Positions 10,648 through 20,300 of a stretch of 64,000 nt of DNA are shown here, in pieces. This DNA is from Sphingobacteriales bacterium (GTDB lineage Bacteria > Bacteroidota > Bacteroidia > Chitinophagales > UBA2359). The notes under the pieces are model-generated. The model did no database searches. It was not told the DNA's origin and saw nothing but the letters and a program-made list of their open reading frames with translations. Location: NCBI GenBank assembly GCA_016711295.1, contig JADJTE010000007.1, forward strand, positions 62,001 through 126,000, read 5' to 3'. Made by a program: the position numbers and the translations under genes. Every line of letters starts with the position of its first letter. Position 1 is the stretch's first letter.

Positions 10648-12219
10648 ATGCTCTTATACAACGCTCATATCTATACTGCCGACAAGCAATTTAGGACAGC
10701 CCAAGCCTTATTGGTGCGCGAGGGTAGGGTTGCTGCTGTGGGAAGCAACGCCGAATTGCTGCACCGATACGGTAGTTCTACCGATATTGAACAGTTTGAC
10801 GTTGGTGGCAAACCCATCTATCCTGGTTTCGTCGATGCCCATTGCCATTTTTTGCGCTATGCCTTATCGCTGTACGAAGCCGATTTGCGAGGCTGCGCCT
10901 CGGCGACAGATATGGTGCAGCGCGTGGTAGCTTGGCGCGAGGCTCACCCCGACGCTACTTATATCATAGGGCGCGGTTGGGACCAAAACGAGTGGCAAGA
11001 TACCCAAATGCCCGACAACGATGAGCTAAATCGGCAAATATCGGATATACCCGTACTGCTGACCCGCATAGACGTACATGCCGCTCTTGCCAATGATGCT
11101 GCCTTCGCTTTAGCAATTTACAGCCCACAGAGCCATATATTAGGCGGACACATCGCCCGACACCCCAGCGGTCGCCTTACAGGTTTGTTGCTCGATAATG
11201 CTATTGCACCTATAGCCAAGCAGCTACCGCCTCCCCAGCACGCCGATGTGGTAGCCGCTCTATTACAAGCCCAACAAAATTGCTTGGCAGTAGGGCTTAC
11301 TACTGTATCTGATGCTTTGTTGCTACACCAAGATATACTATTGATAGACCAATTGCAGCGCGAAGGACGTATGAAACTGCGGTTTTATGCGATGATAGAT
11401 GGCGCGTCGGAGGCAGACAAAAGGCATTATTTAACACACGGCACCGTGCGTAGCGACCGTATGCACGTGCGTTGCATCAAGTATTTTGCCGATGGTGCTT
11501 TGGGTTCGCGCGGGGCTTGGCTCATCAATCCATACAGCGACGCACCCGACCAATATGGTTTGGCACTCTATACGCCCGACGCGCTATTAGCCGAATTGCG
11601 CGACTGCTACGCCGCCGGGTTTCAGGTAGCCACCCACGCCATAGGCGATGCTGCCAACCGCATGGTCATCAATTGCTATGCCCAGATATTGCGAGGCAAA
11701 AACCCTTATCGCTGGCGGCTTGAACATGCCCAAATTGTGCAGCCCCAGGACCTGCGGCGCATCGGCGAACACGGCATCATACCGTCCATACAAGCCACCC
11801 ACGCCACCTCCGATATGACTTGGGTGCGCACGCGCATCGGCGAAGAGCGTTTGCAGTCGGCTTACCGTTGGCAAGATTTATGGCAACAAAATGGCTTACT
11901 TGCAGCGGGTAGCGATTTTCCTATTGAAGACATCAATCCGATATTAGGATTTTATGCTGCCGTGGCGCGACGCGACGCGCGGGGCTATCCGCCTGACGGA
12001 TTTATGCCTCAACAAGCCCTAAGCCGCCAACAAGCCCTATCCGCTATGACCATAGATGCCGCCTATACCAATACCGAAGACGACGAAAAAGGCAGTATAG
12101 AGGTGGGCAAACGCGCTGATTTTGTCGGCTTAGACCGCGATATTATGACTATATCCCTTGACGAAATACCGCAAACCCGTGTATGGGGCACTTGGATAGA
12201 CGGCGAACGGGTGCTATAA
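10648..12219 (+). CDS. Amidohydrolase family 3 protein, YtcJ-like
   Basis: A metal-dependent hydrolase of the amidohydrolase superfamily (amidohydrolase 3, YtcJ-like), about 523 residues, probably cytoplasmic. The metal-binding HxH is in GFVDAHCHF; later come DGALGSRGAWL, THAIGDAANRM, RLEHAQIV and GSDFPIEDINPILGFYAA, all in family order. The start was set at ATG 10648 because MLLYNAHIYTADK is the usual opening of this family; an upstream in-frame ATG at 10582 would add an unlikely hydrophobic stretch. The substrate is not predictable: members act on diverse amides and formylated compounds. The gene is intact and followed by a strong hairpin. Confidence 0.9.
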   Translation: MLLYNAHIYTADKQFRTAQALLVREGRVAAVGSNAELLHRYGSSTDIEQFDVGGKPIYPGFVDAHCHFLRYALSLYEADLRGCASATDMVQRVVAWREAHPDATYIIGRGWDQNEWQDTQMPDNDELNRQISDIPVLLTRIDVHAALANDAAFALAIYSPQSHILGGHIARHPSGRLTGLLLDNAIAPIAKQLPPPQHADVVAALLQAQQNCLAVGLTTVSDALLLHQDILLIDQLQREGRMKLRFYAMIDGASEADKRHYLTHGTVRSDRMHVRCIKYFADGALGSRGAWLINPYSDAPDQYGLALYTPDALLAELRDCYAAGFQVATHAIGDAANRMVINCYAQILRGKNPYRWRLEHAQIVQPQDLRRIGEHGIIPSIQATHATSDMTWVRTRIGEERLQSAYRWQDLWQQNGLLAAGSDFPIEDINPILGFYAAVARRDARGYPPDGFMPQQALSRQQALSAMTIDAAYTNTEDDEKGSIEVGKRADFVGLDRDIMTISLDEIPQTRVWGTWIDGERVL

Positions 12220-12255
12220 ATGCCTTGTTCTTTGTGCTTTGTATAGATAAAAAAA

Positions 12256-12289
12256 ATGTGGCAGCCATTCTGCGGAATGGCTGCCACAT
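12256..12289. terminator. Strong terminator hairpin between the amidohydrolase gene and tRNA-Leu
   Basis: A perfect 15-bp stem, atgtggcagccattc (12256-12270) with gaatggctgccacat (12275-12289), around the loop tgcg. An A-run at 12249-12256 becomes a T-run on the minus strand, so it fits a terminator for the leftward tRNA transcript and could also end the amidohydrolase mRNA. Confidence 0.75.
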
Positions 12290-12309
12290 CGTATAGATGC
12301 TAAAATAAG

Positions 12310-12393
12310 TGCCTGAGACAAGATTCGAACCTGCACGAGATTGCTCTCACCACCCCCTCAAGATGGCATGTCTACCAATTTCATCACTCAGGC
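12310..12393 (-). tRNA. tRNA-Leu(GAG)
   Basis: A full cloverleaf can be drawn on the minus strand: acceptor stem GCCTGAG/CTCAGGC, a D arm with TTGGTAGAC, anticodon stem CCATC/GGTGG around loop TTGAGGG (anticodon GAG), a long class II variable arm (GAGAGCAATCTC), and the T arm with GGTTCGAATC. The long variable arm and the anticodon both say leucine. The 3' CCA is not encoded. Confidence 0.95.
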
Positions 12394-12408
12394 ATTGCTA
12401 ATGCGGCA

Positions 12409-12416
12409 CAAAGGTA
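12409..12416 (-). promoter_or_regulatory. -7 box for tRNA-Leu
   Basis: TACCTTTG on the minus strand matches TAnnTTTG and ends 15 nt before the mature tRNA 5' end, the spacing expected for a tRNA promoter. Confidence 0.55.
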
Positions 12417-12459
12417 CGATAGAATATTGTTATTTTGCTAAGATAGCAGCAAAAAAGTT

Positions 12460-13887
12460 TTAACGCGGTGGTTTGCAGGGTATTTTGAAACTTTGGGCAA
12501 TGCGTTGGGCAAGCAGTTGCTGTAGTTGTACGTATATAGCCGTATCGCTTGCCGCCAAATTGCGTTGTTCTAAGGGGTCGGCAGCTAGGTAGTATAGTTC
12601 AAAATCTTGTTGGGGCTGTGCTTGCAATATTTTATAGCCCTTATGCTGGTAGGCGGCTATATAGTTGCCCGCGCCAAAGGCATCGCCACTTTCGCGCCAA
12701 ATCCAGAACAAATCGCGGGAGGGAATCTGAAAAGCCGTATCGCCCATAAGAATAGGCAGAAAACTACTGCCGTCGCAGGCGGGTGGTGTTGTGTCGGAAG
12801 AATGGTGGTGTGCAGTGGAATACCATTGTTCGAGTAGCTTGTAGAGCGTAGGAGCTATATCCATCGTCATGACTAAGGCATTGCTGCTATGGCTGCCGCT
12901 TGCTATGCGCTTCGGAAACCACACAGCTAAGGGTACGCGCAAACCGCCTTCGTAGAGTGTGGGTTTGCTGCCGCGCACATCGCCATTATTAGCACCTTCG
13001 TGCAGGTTGCCGCCGTTGTCGCTCGAAAAGATGACGATAGTATTGTCTGCCAAGCCCGCTTGGTGCAGGGCAGCCATTACTTGTCCTATGCCCGCGTCGA
13101 GGTGTTCTATCATGGCGCAATACATAGCGCGGGGGGCGGGCGTTTCGGGAAACCGCTGTTGGTAGCGCGTTGCCCATTCCGCAGGCACTTGGGTAGGGCG
13201 GTGAGGCGCATTATAGGCGAGGTAGAGAAAAAAAGGCTGGTTTTGCCCTTTTCGAGTGGCAATATAATCGGCAGCCCATTGGCTGAACAAGTCGGTGGCG
13301 TGTAAGGTATCGGGGGGCGTTATGGTATCTTCGTTATAGCGCAAATAATTGTGATTTTGGCGCAGGTGGTGGTAATAATCATCCATCTTATCGCCCAAAA
13401 AACCCTTAAAATGGTCAAAACCGCGTGCGTTGGGCAGGTTTGGATTGCTTAAACCCAAATTCCATTTGCCAATATGGGCGGTATGGTAATGATAGCGTTG
13501 GCGCAATATTTGGGGCAACAAAACGGCATCGGCACTTAGATAGCCCCACGAGTCGGCGGTATCGGTACGCACTACGCCGGGCATACCAATTGCATCGGGG
13601 TAGCGACCGCTAAGGATAGCGGCGCGGGTAGGCGAGCAAACAGGGCTGTTGGTGTGGTAATTGCTAAACTGAATACCTCCTTTGACCAACGAATCGATAT
13701 GAGGCGTATGTAGGTAGGTGGTGCCGTAGCTGCTTAGGTCGGCATAGCCTAAGTCGTCAGTGAGTATGATGATGATATTCGGAGGGGCGGCAGCGGGCAG
13801 TTGGCAGGCATAATGGGCGCATAGTAGCCAAGAAATGCCTATTGCACCGAAAGCCCAAACGCTTGCGGAGTGCTTAGGCGGCGGCAT
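12460..13887 (-). CDS. Sulfatase (arylsulfatase family), secreted
   Basis: A type I sulfatase that would hydrolyse sulfate esters, in this phylum often on algal or animal polysaccharides. The start at 13887 gives 475 residues with a hydrophobic N-terminal segment (about residues 10-28). Calcium ligands are in ILTDDLGYAD (Asp44, Asp45). The formylglycine site is SPVCSPTRAAILSGRYP with Cys84, the Cys-type needing an FGE or anSME maturase that is not in this window. Later come HIGKWNLG, YNAPHRP and IFSSDNGG. It starts 4 nt after the stop of the phosphatase gene, so the two are probably co-transcribed. An upstream in-frame ATG at 13971 would overlap that gene. Natural substrate unknown. Confidence 0.92.
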   Translation of the reverse strand: MPPPKHSASVWAFGAIGISWLLCAHYACQLPAAAPPNIIIILTDDLGYADLSSYGTTYLHTPHIDSLVKGGIQFSNYHTNSPVCSPTRAAILSGRYPDAIGMPGVVRTDTADSWGYLSADAVLLPQILRQRYHYHTAHIGKWNLGLSNPNLPNARGFDHFKGFLGDKMDDYYHHLRQNHNYLRYNEDTITPPDTLHATDLFSQWAADYIATRKGQNQPFFLYLAYNAPHRPTQVPAEWATRYQQRFPETPAPRAMYCAMIEHLDAGIGQVMAALHQAGLADNTIVIFSSDNGGNLHEGANNGDVRGSKPTLYEGGLRVPLAVWFPKRIASGSHSSNALVMTMDIAPTLYKLLEQWYSTAHHHSSDTTPPACDGSSFLPILMGDTAFQIPSRDLFWIWRESGDAFGAGNYIAAYQHKGYKILQAQPQQDFELYYLAADPLEQRNLAASDTAIYVQLQQLLAQRIAQSFKIPCKPPR

Positions 13888-13891
13888 GGGG

Positions 13892-14371
13892 CTATTGGTA
13901 TTTTTGAGCAATAGTGCGACAGGCATTATCGAGCAACGAGTATACCGTTTCAAAGCCCTCGATGCCGCCATAGTAGGGGTCGGGTACAGCGCGGTTTTGC
14001 TTGGGATAAGTTTCGTTGAGGATAAATTTTATTTTGCCCATATAATATTCGGTCTGGTAGGCGGGGTTGCGGTCTATCCAGATGCGCATCAGTTCGCGGT
14101 AGTTATGCGTATCCATGATATATATCACATCAAAACTATCGAGGTCGCTAAGTTGGAATTGCCTTGCTTTTTGTTGGCTGATGTCGATGCCATATTTCGC
14201 ACCCGTTTGAGTAGAGCGCGTATCGGGTGGACCGCCTGCAAAAATAATTTTCTGTTCCCGCAGAGTCCACTCCCAGCCTTGCAGTTGGTAATGATTGATG
14301 TAGTGGCGCATGATGCCTTCGGCGAGGGGCGAGCGGCAGATATTGCCCGCGCAAACCATTAAAATTTTCAT
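13892..14371 (-). CDS. Low-molecular-weight protein-tyrosine phosphatase
   Basis: An LMW-PTP, a cytosolic phosphatase for phosphotyrosine proteins, often tied to polysaccharide export control. ATG 14371 gives 158-159 residues starting MKILMVCAGNICRSP with the CX5RS loop (Cys7-Arg13) and the general-acid loop PDPYYGG. The conserved VDSAGT segment is missing from the main frame, which reads TLREQKII instead; it is present one frame over as GVDSAGTENYF. A missing base in a G-run (near 14268) and an extra T in a T5 run (near 14247) would restore the canonical protein. It lies between greA and the sulfatase gene on one strand. Confidence 0.93.
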   Translation of the reverse strand: MKILMVCAGNICRSPLAEGIMRHYINHYQLQGWEWTLREQKIIFAGGPPDTRSTQTGAKYGIDISQQKARQFQLSDLDSFDVIYIMDTHNYRELMRIWIDRNPAYQTEYYMGKIKFILNETYPKQNRAVPDPYYGGIEGFETVYSLLDNACRTIAQKYQ

Positions 14372-14423
14372 CGACAGCGAATTGCGTTTTAGTAGGGATA
14401 GAGTGGTGTTGTGCGGGTGCGCA

Positions 14424-14894
14424 TTAGCGCGATATGCCCAATATTTCGACCTGCATAATGCCCGCAGGGATGACAATATCGACGACAGTGCCCACTTCTT
14501 TGCCCATTAGCCCTTGGGCTATGGGTGTGTTGATGGATATTTTGCCGCTTTTGACATCGGCTTCGGCATCGGATACGATGGTATAATCGATGATTTTGTT
14601 CAGTTTGAGGTTTTTAATTTTTACCTTTGACAAAATCATCACTCTGGAAGTGTCAACTTTGCTTTCGTCTAGAAGGCGGCAATTGCCTAATTCTTCTTCC
14701 AATTGGGCAATTTTGCGCTCTAAATGCCCTTGTGCTTCTTTGGCGGCATCATATTCGGCATTTTCTGATAGGTCGCCTTTTTCGCGGGCTTCGGCGATTT
14801 GTGCAGCGATTTCGGCTCTGCCTTTGGTGCGCAAGAATAGCAATTCTTGTTTCATTCGTTCTAAGCCCTCGGGTGTGACATATTTGATGTTCAT
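14424..14894 (-). CDS. greA: Transcription elongation factor GreA
   Basis: GreA rescues backtracked RNA polymerase by stimulating transcript cleavage. The 156-residue length is standard. The N-terminal coiled coil contains the signature REKGDLSENAEYDAAKEAQ with the acidic tip residues (Asp, Glu) that reach the polymerase active site. The C-terminal FKBP-like domain has ISINTPIAQGLMGKEVGTVV. The start at 14894 gives MNIKYVTPEGLERMK as expected. It is the first gene of a probable greA / phosphatase / sulfatase transcript; the phosphatase start follows after 52 nt. Confidence 0.97.
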   Translation of the reverse strand: MNIKYVTPEGLERMKQELLFLRTKGRAEIAAQIAEAREKGDLSENAEYDAAKEAQGHLERKIAQLEEELGNCRLLDESKVDTSRVMILSKVKIKNLKLNKIIDYTIVSDAEADVKSGKISINTPIAQGLMGKEVGTVVDIVIPAGIMQVEILGISR

Positions 14895-14921
14895 ATTTTT
14901 AAAGGTGTGGTTTTAGGTTGT

Positions 14922-14959
14922 GAAAAAAAATTAGCCTCCAACGGTATAGTTGGGGCTAA
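14922..14959 (-). terminator. Terminator downstream of the restriction-modification genes
   Basis: On the minus strand a stem formed by 14949-14959 and 14931-14942 (ttagcc-t-ccaac with gttgg-ggctaa, one bulge) is followed by eight T (14923-14930 on the complement). It would stop leftward transcription from the methyltransferase before greA. Being only 28 nt upstream of greA it could also act as a leader hairpin. The 205 bases between it and the methyltransferase stop hold nothing I can identify. Confidence 0.6.
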
Positions 14960-15164
14960 GGGAATGTAGTAGGTGGGGAGAAAAGGTTAAAGTTAAGTTA
15001 GGAAATAGAAACTATTGGAGGGGCATTTGTGTGTGTGGGAGGGGAGCGAAAGTTTATAAAAAGCGAAAAAGTTCGATTTGGCTTGCCTCTGCCTGCTATT
15101 TTGGTAGATACTTGTTAGGGTGGGCATGTGTTATTCGCATTTTACCATCTATTATTCATTGGGT

Positions 15165-15979
15165 TTATTCTACAATAAATAGTGCCGGTGCGTCTGCAAT
15201 TAATTTAACTCTTTTTCTTGCAATTTCACAATATTCGTGGCTTATATCTGTCCCAATATATTGCCTGCCCATTTCTGTCGCAACTCTTGCAACCGTTCCA
15301 CTTCCACACATTGGGTCAAAAACTATGTCACCTTGATTTGTCCAAGATTTTATATGGTCTCTCACAAGTTCGCAAGGAAATGGTGCTGGGTGTCCTTTGG
15401 CTTCTTGGTCTTCTTGTTTTTTACCAACAACGTATTCCCAAATGTTACCCTTTATTTTTTTGTCTTTTACTGGTTTTGCCAATTTTCTCTTGTCTGTTCG
15501 TTCTTTGAAAAGTTTTTATAAGTCGTTCCGTTGAGTTCCAAACCTGCGTGCAAACAGTCAACCATTAAAGGGTTATGTGTTTTTACAGTCCCTTTGCTAA
15601 AAACAAACATAAACTCAAATTCGTTATTGTAACGTTTGCGATAGATTTGAGGTATTGGGTTTGTCTTACGAAAAATCATTGTGTCGTGAAGATTGAAACC
15701 AATTTGTTGAAAGTATAATGCTTGCTTAAAACTCGTGCCTGTTTCGTTTCCGTTGATTGTCGCATCGTTTACCACCCAAACAACAACACCACCTTGTTTT
15801 GTAACCCTGTATAATTCTTTGGCAATATATTCAAATGGGAAAACAAAACCTTTGTAGTTTCTTAAATCGTCATAAGGTGGCGAAGTAACTGTTAAGTCAA
15901 TTACTTCATCGTCAAAGTTTTTCATAACTTCAACGCAGTCACCTTCAATGATTTGATTTATATATTTATTTAAATTCAT
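15165..15979 (-). CDS. DNA methyltransferase of a HindIII-like restriction-modification system (frameshifted)
   Basis: A DNA amino-methyltransferase (N4/N6 family, PF01555) that would protect the host from the neighbouring nuclease. The N-terminal part has the catalytic motif IV as TSPPYDD; the C-terminal part has the S-adenosylmethionine motif FDPMCGSGTVARVA, so the motif order is of beta type. One frameshift near 15475 separates EQTREN from KLAKPVKDKK; joined, the length is about 270 residues, usual for such enzymes. The start at 15979 lies 6 nt after the nuclease stop. Base and position of methylation cannot be read from sequence, though a HindIII partner would modify AAGCTT. The region is AT-rich against its flanks, as expected for transferred defence genes. 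Confidence 0.85.
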
Positions 15980-15985
15980 TTGCGC

Positions 15986-16900
15986 TTATTTTAGTGTGAA
16001 TAATCCATTGTCAGTAATAGCATTGATTGTCTTAATTCTGCTTTCAATTTTGTGAACTTTGATAAGTTCCTTCAACGCTTCTTTATGGCTCATTCTCATA
16101 ATTTTTTCTCTTTCTTGTGCTAAAAAAGTCAACGCTTCTTCTTTTGCAACTGCGATACTTTCAGTTGCGACACCTTTTTCAATATCCCAAAGTGGCTGAA
16201 TTTTCTTTGAAAAGGATAGAATTATCTTGTTGATTGCTAACCAATAATCGGTCGCATTTTTTGAAGGGTTAAGAGCTTGAATTGTCTCAAATATTTTCTT
16301 CAAAAGTTGTTGGGCTTTTGCTTGTCCTTCAACTTCTGAATATGAAAGTAACAATGCCAAATGTGAATAGGTAAACACACAAACGTTTTGTGTTGTCGCT
16401 TGCTGATAAATTTGACTTGAAGAGGTTGGGAGTTGATAAATCGGGCAAACAACCATTGCATAAGGTTTAGCACGTTTCCAACCGTGCATAGCTTGCACTT
16501 TGAAGTCTTTTTGATTTTTTGCAGTTCGGCTTAGTCTAAATGCTTTTGCATCTGCTACAAAACTATAATCTTTTGCGAATGCTTCAACGTCTGCTGCATC
16601 GGCTCGTTCTTTTAGCACCAAACTTTTAAGTCCTAACGCTGTGTATGCCAATGAGAGTAAACAGTCGGTATATTTTGAGTATAATTTTTCTTCGCTTGTG
16701 TCGTGTCCGTAGCTTTCTGGAATGTTTCCACAAAGGCGTAAATGGTCAATAAGTGAAGAAATTCCATTTTTATTGATTTCTGCTTCTAATTCTTTTTCTA
16801 ATTTTTCTGTGTCGCTACCAAAATTACCGCTCAGTTTTCGGATTTATTCAACCCAAAAATCTCGTCTTTTTATTGCTTTTTCTGATATTATTTTGTTCAT
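15986..16900 (-). CDS. HindIII-like type II restriction endonuclease (in-frame stop at codon 19)
   Basis: A PD-(D/E)XK restriction enzyme strongly resembling R.HindIII: the block FVADAKAFRLSRTAKNQ is almost that of HindIII, as are the following KDFKV and the Gln-Ile-(Tyr/Phe)-(Lys/Gln)-Gln stretch. The catalytic Asp-x-Lys is in VADAK (Asp117, Lys119 of the reconstructed protein). The longest uninterrupted frame starts at TTG 16651, but the same frame runs back to ATG 16900 with credible protein sequence, broken only by TAA at 16844-16846. The full length of 304 codons matches the 300-residue HindIII. A consensus promoter box lies just upstream of ATG 16900. If the stop is real, the nuclease is likely dead or restarts internally. 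The gene pairs with the methyltransferase 6 nt downstream. Confidence 0.9.
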
Positions 16901-16925
16901 CAAATATTTGCCAAACTATTGAGTT

Positions 16926-16933
16926 CAAAGATA
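16926..16933 (-). promoter_or_regulatory. -7 box for the restriction-modification operon
   Basis: TATCTTTG on the minus strand matches TAnnTTTG and lies 25 nt before ATG 16900. This favours ATG 16900 as the true start of the nuclease gene. Confidence 0.55.
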
Positions 16934-17063
16934 CTCAATTTGTTAGTAAAGTCGGTTGTTGTTTTTGTCCAAGTTCAGAATCAAACTTTGCTTAATTATT
17001 GTCAGTAGCCTCGCCTCCGACAGTCTCGAATATCCCAAAAATAGCACCTATCAGATATATAAC

Positions 17064-17099
17064 AATAAAAAAAGGACGTTCCCCTGATAAAAGGGAACG
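17064..17099 (-). terminator. Minus-strand intrinsic terminator upstream of the restriction-modification promoter
   Basis: Stem cgttccc (17077-17083) with gggaacg (17093-17099), followed on the minus strand by a run of T (complement of 17067-17073). It would block leftward read-through into the restriction-modification operon. No leftward gene remains upstream of it; the next gene runs the other way. The rest of the 16934-17244 gap shows nothing recognisable. Confidence 0.6.
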
Positions 17100-17244
17100 C
17101 CGTACAGCGCAAATATACGGCACTTTCGACGATTTGCCAAAGAAAAAGCACTATTTTTTCATTATAGCTTAGAATTAACGTTTTTTAGGGCAACCATAGT
17201 ATTTTTTTGTCGTTAAAAAGCGGTAGAGTATCGGCAAAAACACT

Positions 17245-17252
17245 TACTTTTG
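17245..17252 (+). promoter_or_regulatory. -7 box for the T9SS-A surface protein gene
   Basis: TACTTTTG matches TAnnTTTG and sits 60 nt before ATG 17313, supporting that start over the upstream in-frame ATG at 17250, which overlaps the box. Confidence 0.5.
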
Positions 17253-17312
17253 CCATTCTATACTGTTTCACCACTTGTTTTACGCGCCCTAAAACCATAC
17301 TTCTCTAAGCAG

Positions 17313-20300
17313 ATGAAACTATTTACGATTATATTCAATACCTTTTTGCTAACCCTGTCGCTGACCTTAGTAGCGCAGCCCTGCACTATTCAGGGATTAG
17401 AAACAATGAGCGTCATCACTCCCAGCGGTACTTCGTTGGTGTGTGGCGATGCCCTCATTACCTTGCCCAACCTCGCTTTTGAAGGACAAGCAGGTATGCC
17501 CAATCCAGGCATCATCTGGGCTATTTATACGGGTTTGCCCAACGATACCGACCCCAACAAAGACCCCGCCGCTACCTTTAACCTCCTGACCGACGAAGAG
17601 GGCAACGCAGTAGTAAGCGGCGGAGTAGCCGACCTCAGCCAAAGCGACTTTTTTGCCTTGGGCGAATGTGAAACCGTCATCTATGTCGTGCCTATTATTA
17701 GCGACAATATTGCCGAAAATACCTTTGTAGCTACTTGCACAGGTATAGACCTAAGCGTAGCTTATACCGAGCTGACTATCTTGAACCCCGTGTGCTATCC
17801 CGAAGTATGCGACCCCGACTGCTTGGGCGGCGTAGCTAACGACGCTTGCGAGACAGCCGTTGTGTTTGACCTCGACAACCCCAGTGCAACAGAAGCCGCG
17901 CCCTATACCAACGAATGTGCCACAGCCATCGGCGACCCCGACCCCAACGCTTGTAGCGAATTTGCCGATTTTGAAGACCCCTATACCGCTACTGTATGGT
18001 TTGCCTTTGCTGGCAACGGAGGGCAATACGATATTAGCATTAATAATTGTGCGGGTTCTGCTAATGCTCAATTAGCCAATCCCCAAATGGCACTCTATGC
18101 GGGCAATTGCGGGCTGCTGACCTTTGTGGCGTGTAGCGACAACGCAACAGGGCTAATGCCCGCCCTCAACGATATAACTACTACTAACGGCATTAATTAT
18201 TATCTCATAGTCGATGGATTTAGCGACCAAGTAGGCGAGTGTTGTTTTACTATCAACGAAGATGTGCCGCCGCCGCCTTGCGATACCGAAGCGGGAATGG
18301 CATCTATCTCATTGAGCGGCGAAGCCTGCGCAGGCATACCCTTTGCCGCCAACGTATCGGGAGCTACCACCAGCAGCGGCTATACCAATGTATGGATAGT
18401 AACCGATGCCTTGGGCAATATTGCCAGCAGTAGTACAGCAAGCAATGTTACCATCAATACAGCGGGCAGCTATACTGCCTATTCGCTTAATTATAATAAC
18501 GACGATGCAGCCACAGTATTGGCAAATATCGAAAACGGCGACGCGCTTAGCCTCATCGAAGCATTGATAGCGAGCAACGCTGTGTGTGCCGACCTAAGCA
18601 ACGCTATTGCTTTTGTCGTAGCACCCGCCAACGACCCCGACTGTAACTGCCTTGCCGAAGCAGGCACACTAACGCCTACTGCCCAAAACGCTTGCTTCGA
18701 ATCGGGCTTGACCTTAAACTTTGAAACCAATGGCACCCTTAGCGGCGACCCATTATACACGACATATTATGTATGGTACGACAATTCGGAAGCAGGCACC
18801 ATCGTCCAATTTGCCAATAGTATTGCGTATATACCTGCTGCTGCCGAAACGTATAGCTATGCCGTATTAGTCGTAGCCAACGAAGATATTGCTGCCATAA
18901 CGCCCACTCCCGCCAACTTTCCCGATTTGGCGGCGCAGCTAACCACAGCGGGTGCGTGTTTTGAACTTTCGGAGAGCGGAACTGCTAACATATTGCCCCC
19001 CAACTCGCCCGAATGTCTGCCGCCTTGCTTGGCAAATGCAGGTACGCTAAGCCTCGCCGACAATACAGTTTGTGCAGGGCAAAGCCTCGACATCGGCATA
19101 GCGGGCAACAATACCGACGGTTTTACCACTTTTTATGTAGTAACAGACATTGGCGGAGCTATCTTTGTAATTAGCGACAATACGGCGGTGAGCGGTTTGT
19201 CTGTAGGTACGGACTATGCCGTGTTTGCCCTCAATTTACCTACTGCCGATGCCGATTTAGCCTTATTACAAACAGCTACCACCGTATTTGACCTCAATAT
19301 TTTACTGTCGGGCATCTGTACCGATTACAGCGATACCGCCGAATTTGATATACTACCCACCGACTCGCCCGAATGTCTGCCGCCTTGCTTGGCAAATGCG
19401 GGTACGCTAAGCCTCGCCGACAATACAGTTTGTGCAGGGCAAGGCATCTACATCGACATAGTGGGCAACAATACCGACGGTTTTACCACTTTTTATGTAG
19501 TAACAGACATTGGCGGAGCTATCTTTGTAATTAGCGACAATACATCGGTGAGCGGTTTGTCTGTAGGTACGGACTATGCCGTATTTGCCCTCAATTTACC
19601 CACTGCCGATGCCGATTTAGCCCTATTGCAAACAGCTACCACCGTAGCTGAATTAGAAACCTTAATTGCCGCGCTTTGTACCGATACGAGCGAATCTGTG
19701 CCTTTTACTGTCTTGGATAACAATTCGCCCGGAATGCCTGACCTGCGAGCCTAACACAGGGCTTTATCAGTCGAAACTACAAATTGTATCGGAACAACCC
19801 TCACTTTCAGCCTTACAGGTAATAATACCGAGGGTTATACGACCTATTTTGTCATTGGTACTGATGCCAATGATGACGGAATTATGGACGATATTTTGCA
19901 AATCAATAGCGACGCTACGGCTACTTTGCCCGAAGGCGATTATTTAGTACAGGTACTCAATATCCGCAACGATTTTTTGACTTGGCTGCCCAGCGCACCC
20001 ACTACCTATGTCAACCTAATATCGTCCTTATTCGAGAGTTGCTATTCGCTCACGTCCCAAGCATTGTCGTTTAGTATGGTCGATTGCTGCGAAGCTACTA
20101 CGGGCATTGTCACCTATCCGAGCGGAGACGATTTGAACGTATGCGAAAATACCACCGCTACCGATATATCGATACAAGGTGCGCAAACTGCCAGCAATTA
20201 TCAAACGCTATTGGTGATAGTAAATAGCGCGGGCAATGCGGTGGCATCTACACCCCAAACCGCTATCAATTTTACGTCTTTGGGCTTGCCCTTGGGCAGT

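Noticed and set aside
13892..16933. Sulfatase, phosphatase, greA and the restriction pair considered as one defence island
   Set aside because: A terminator separates them, base composition differs, and greA, phosphatase and sulfatase are ordinary chromosomal genes.
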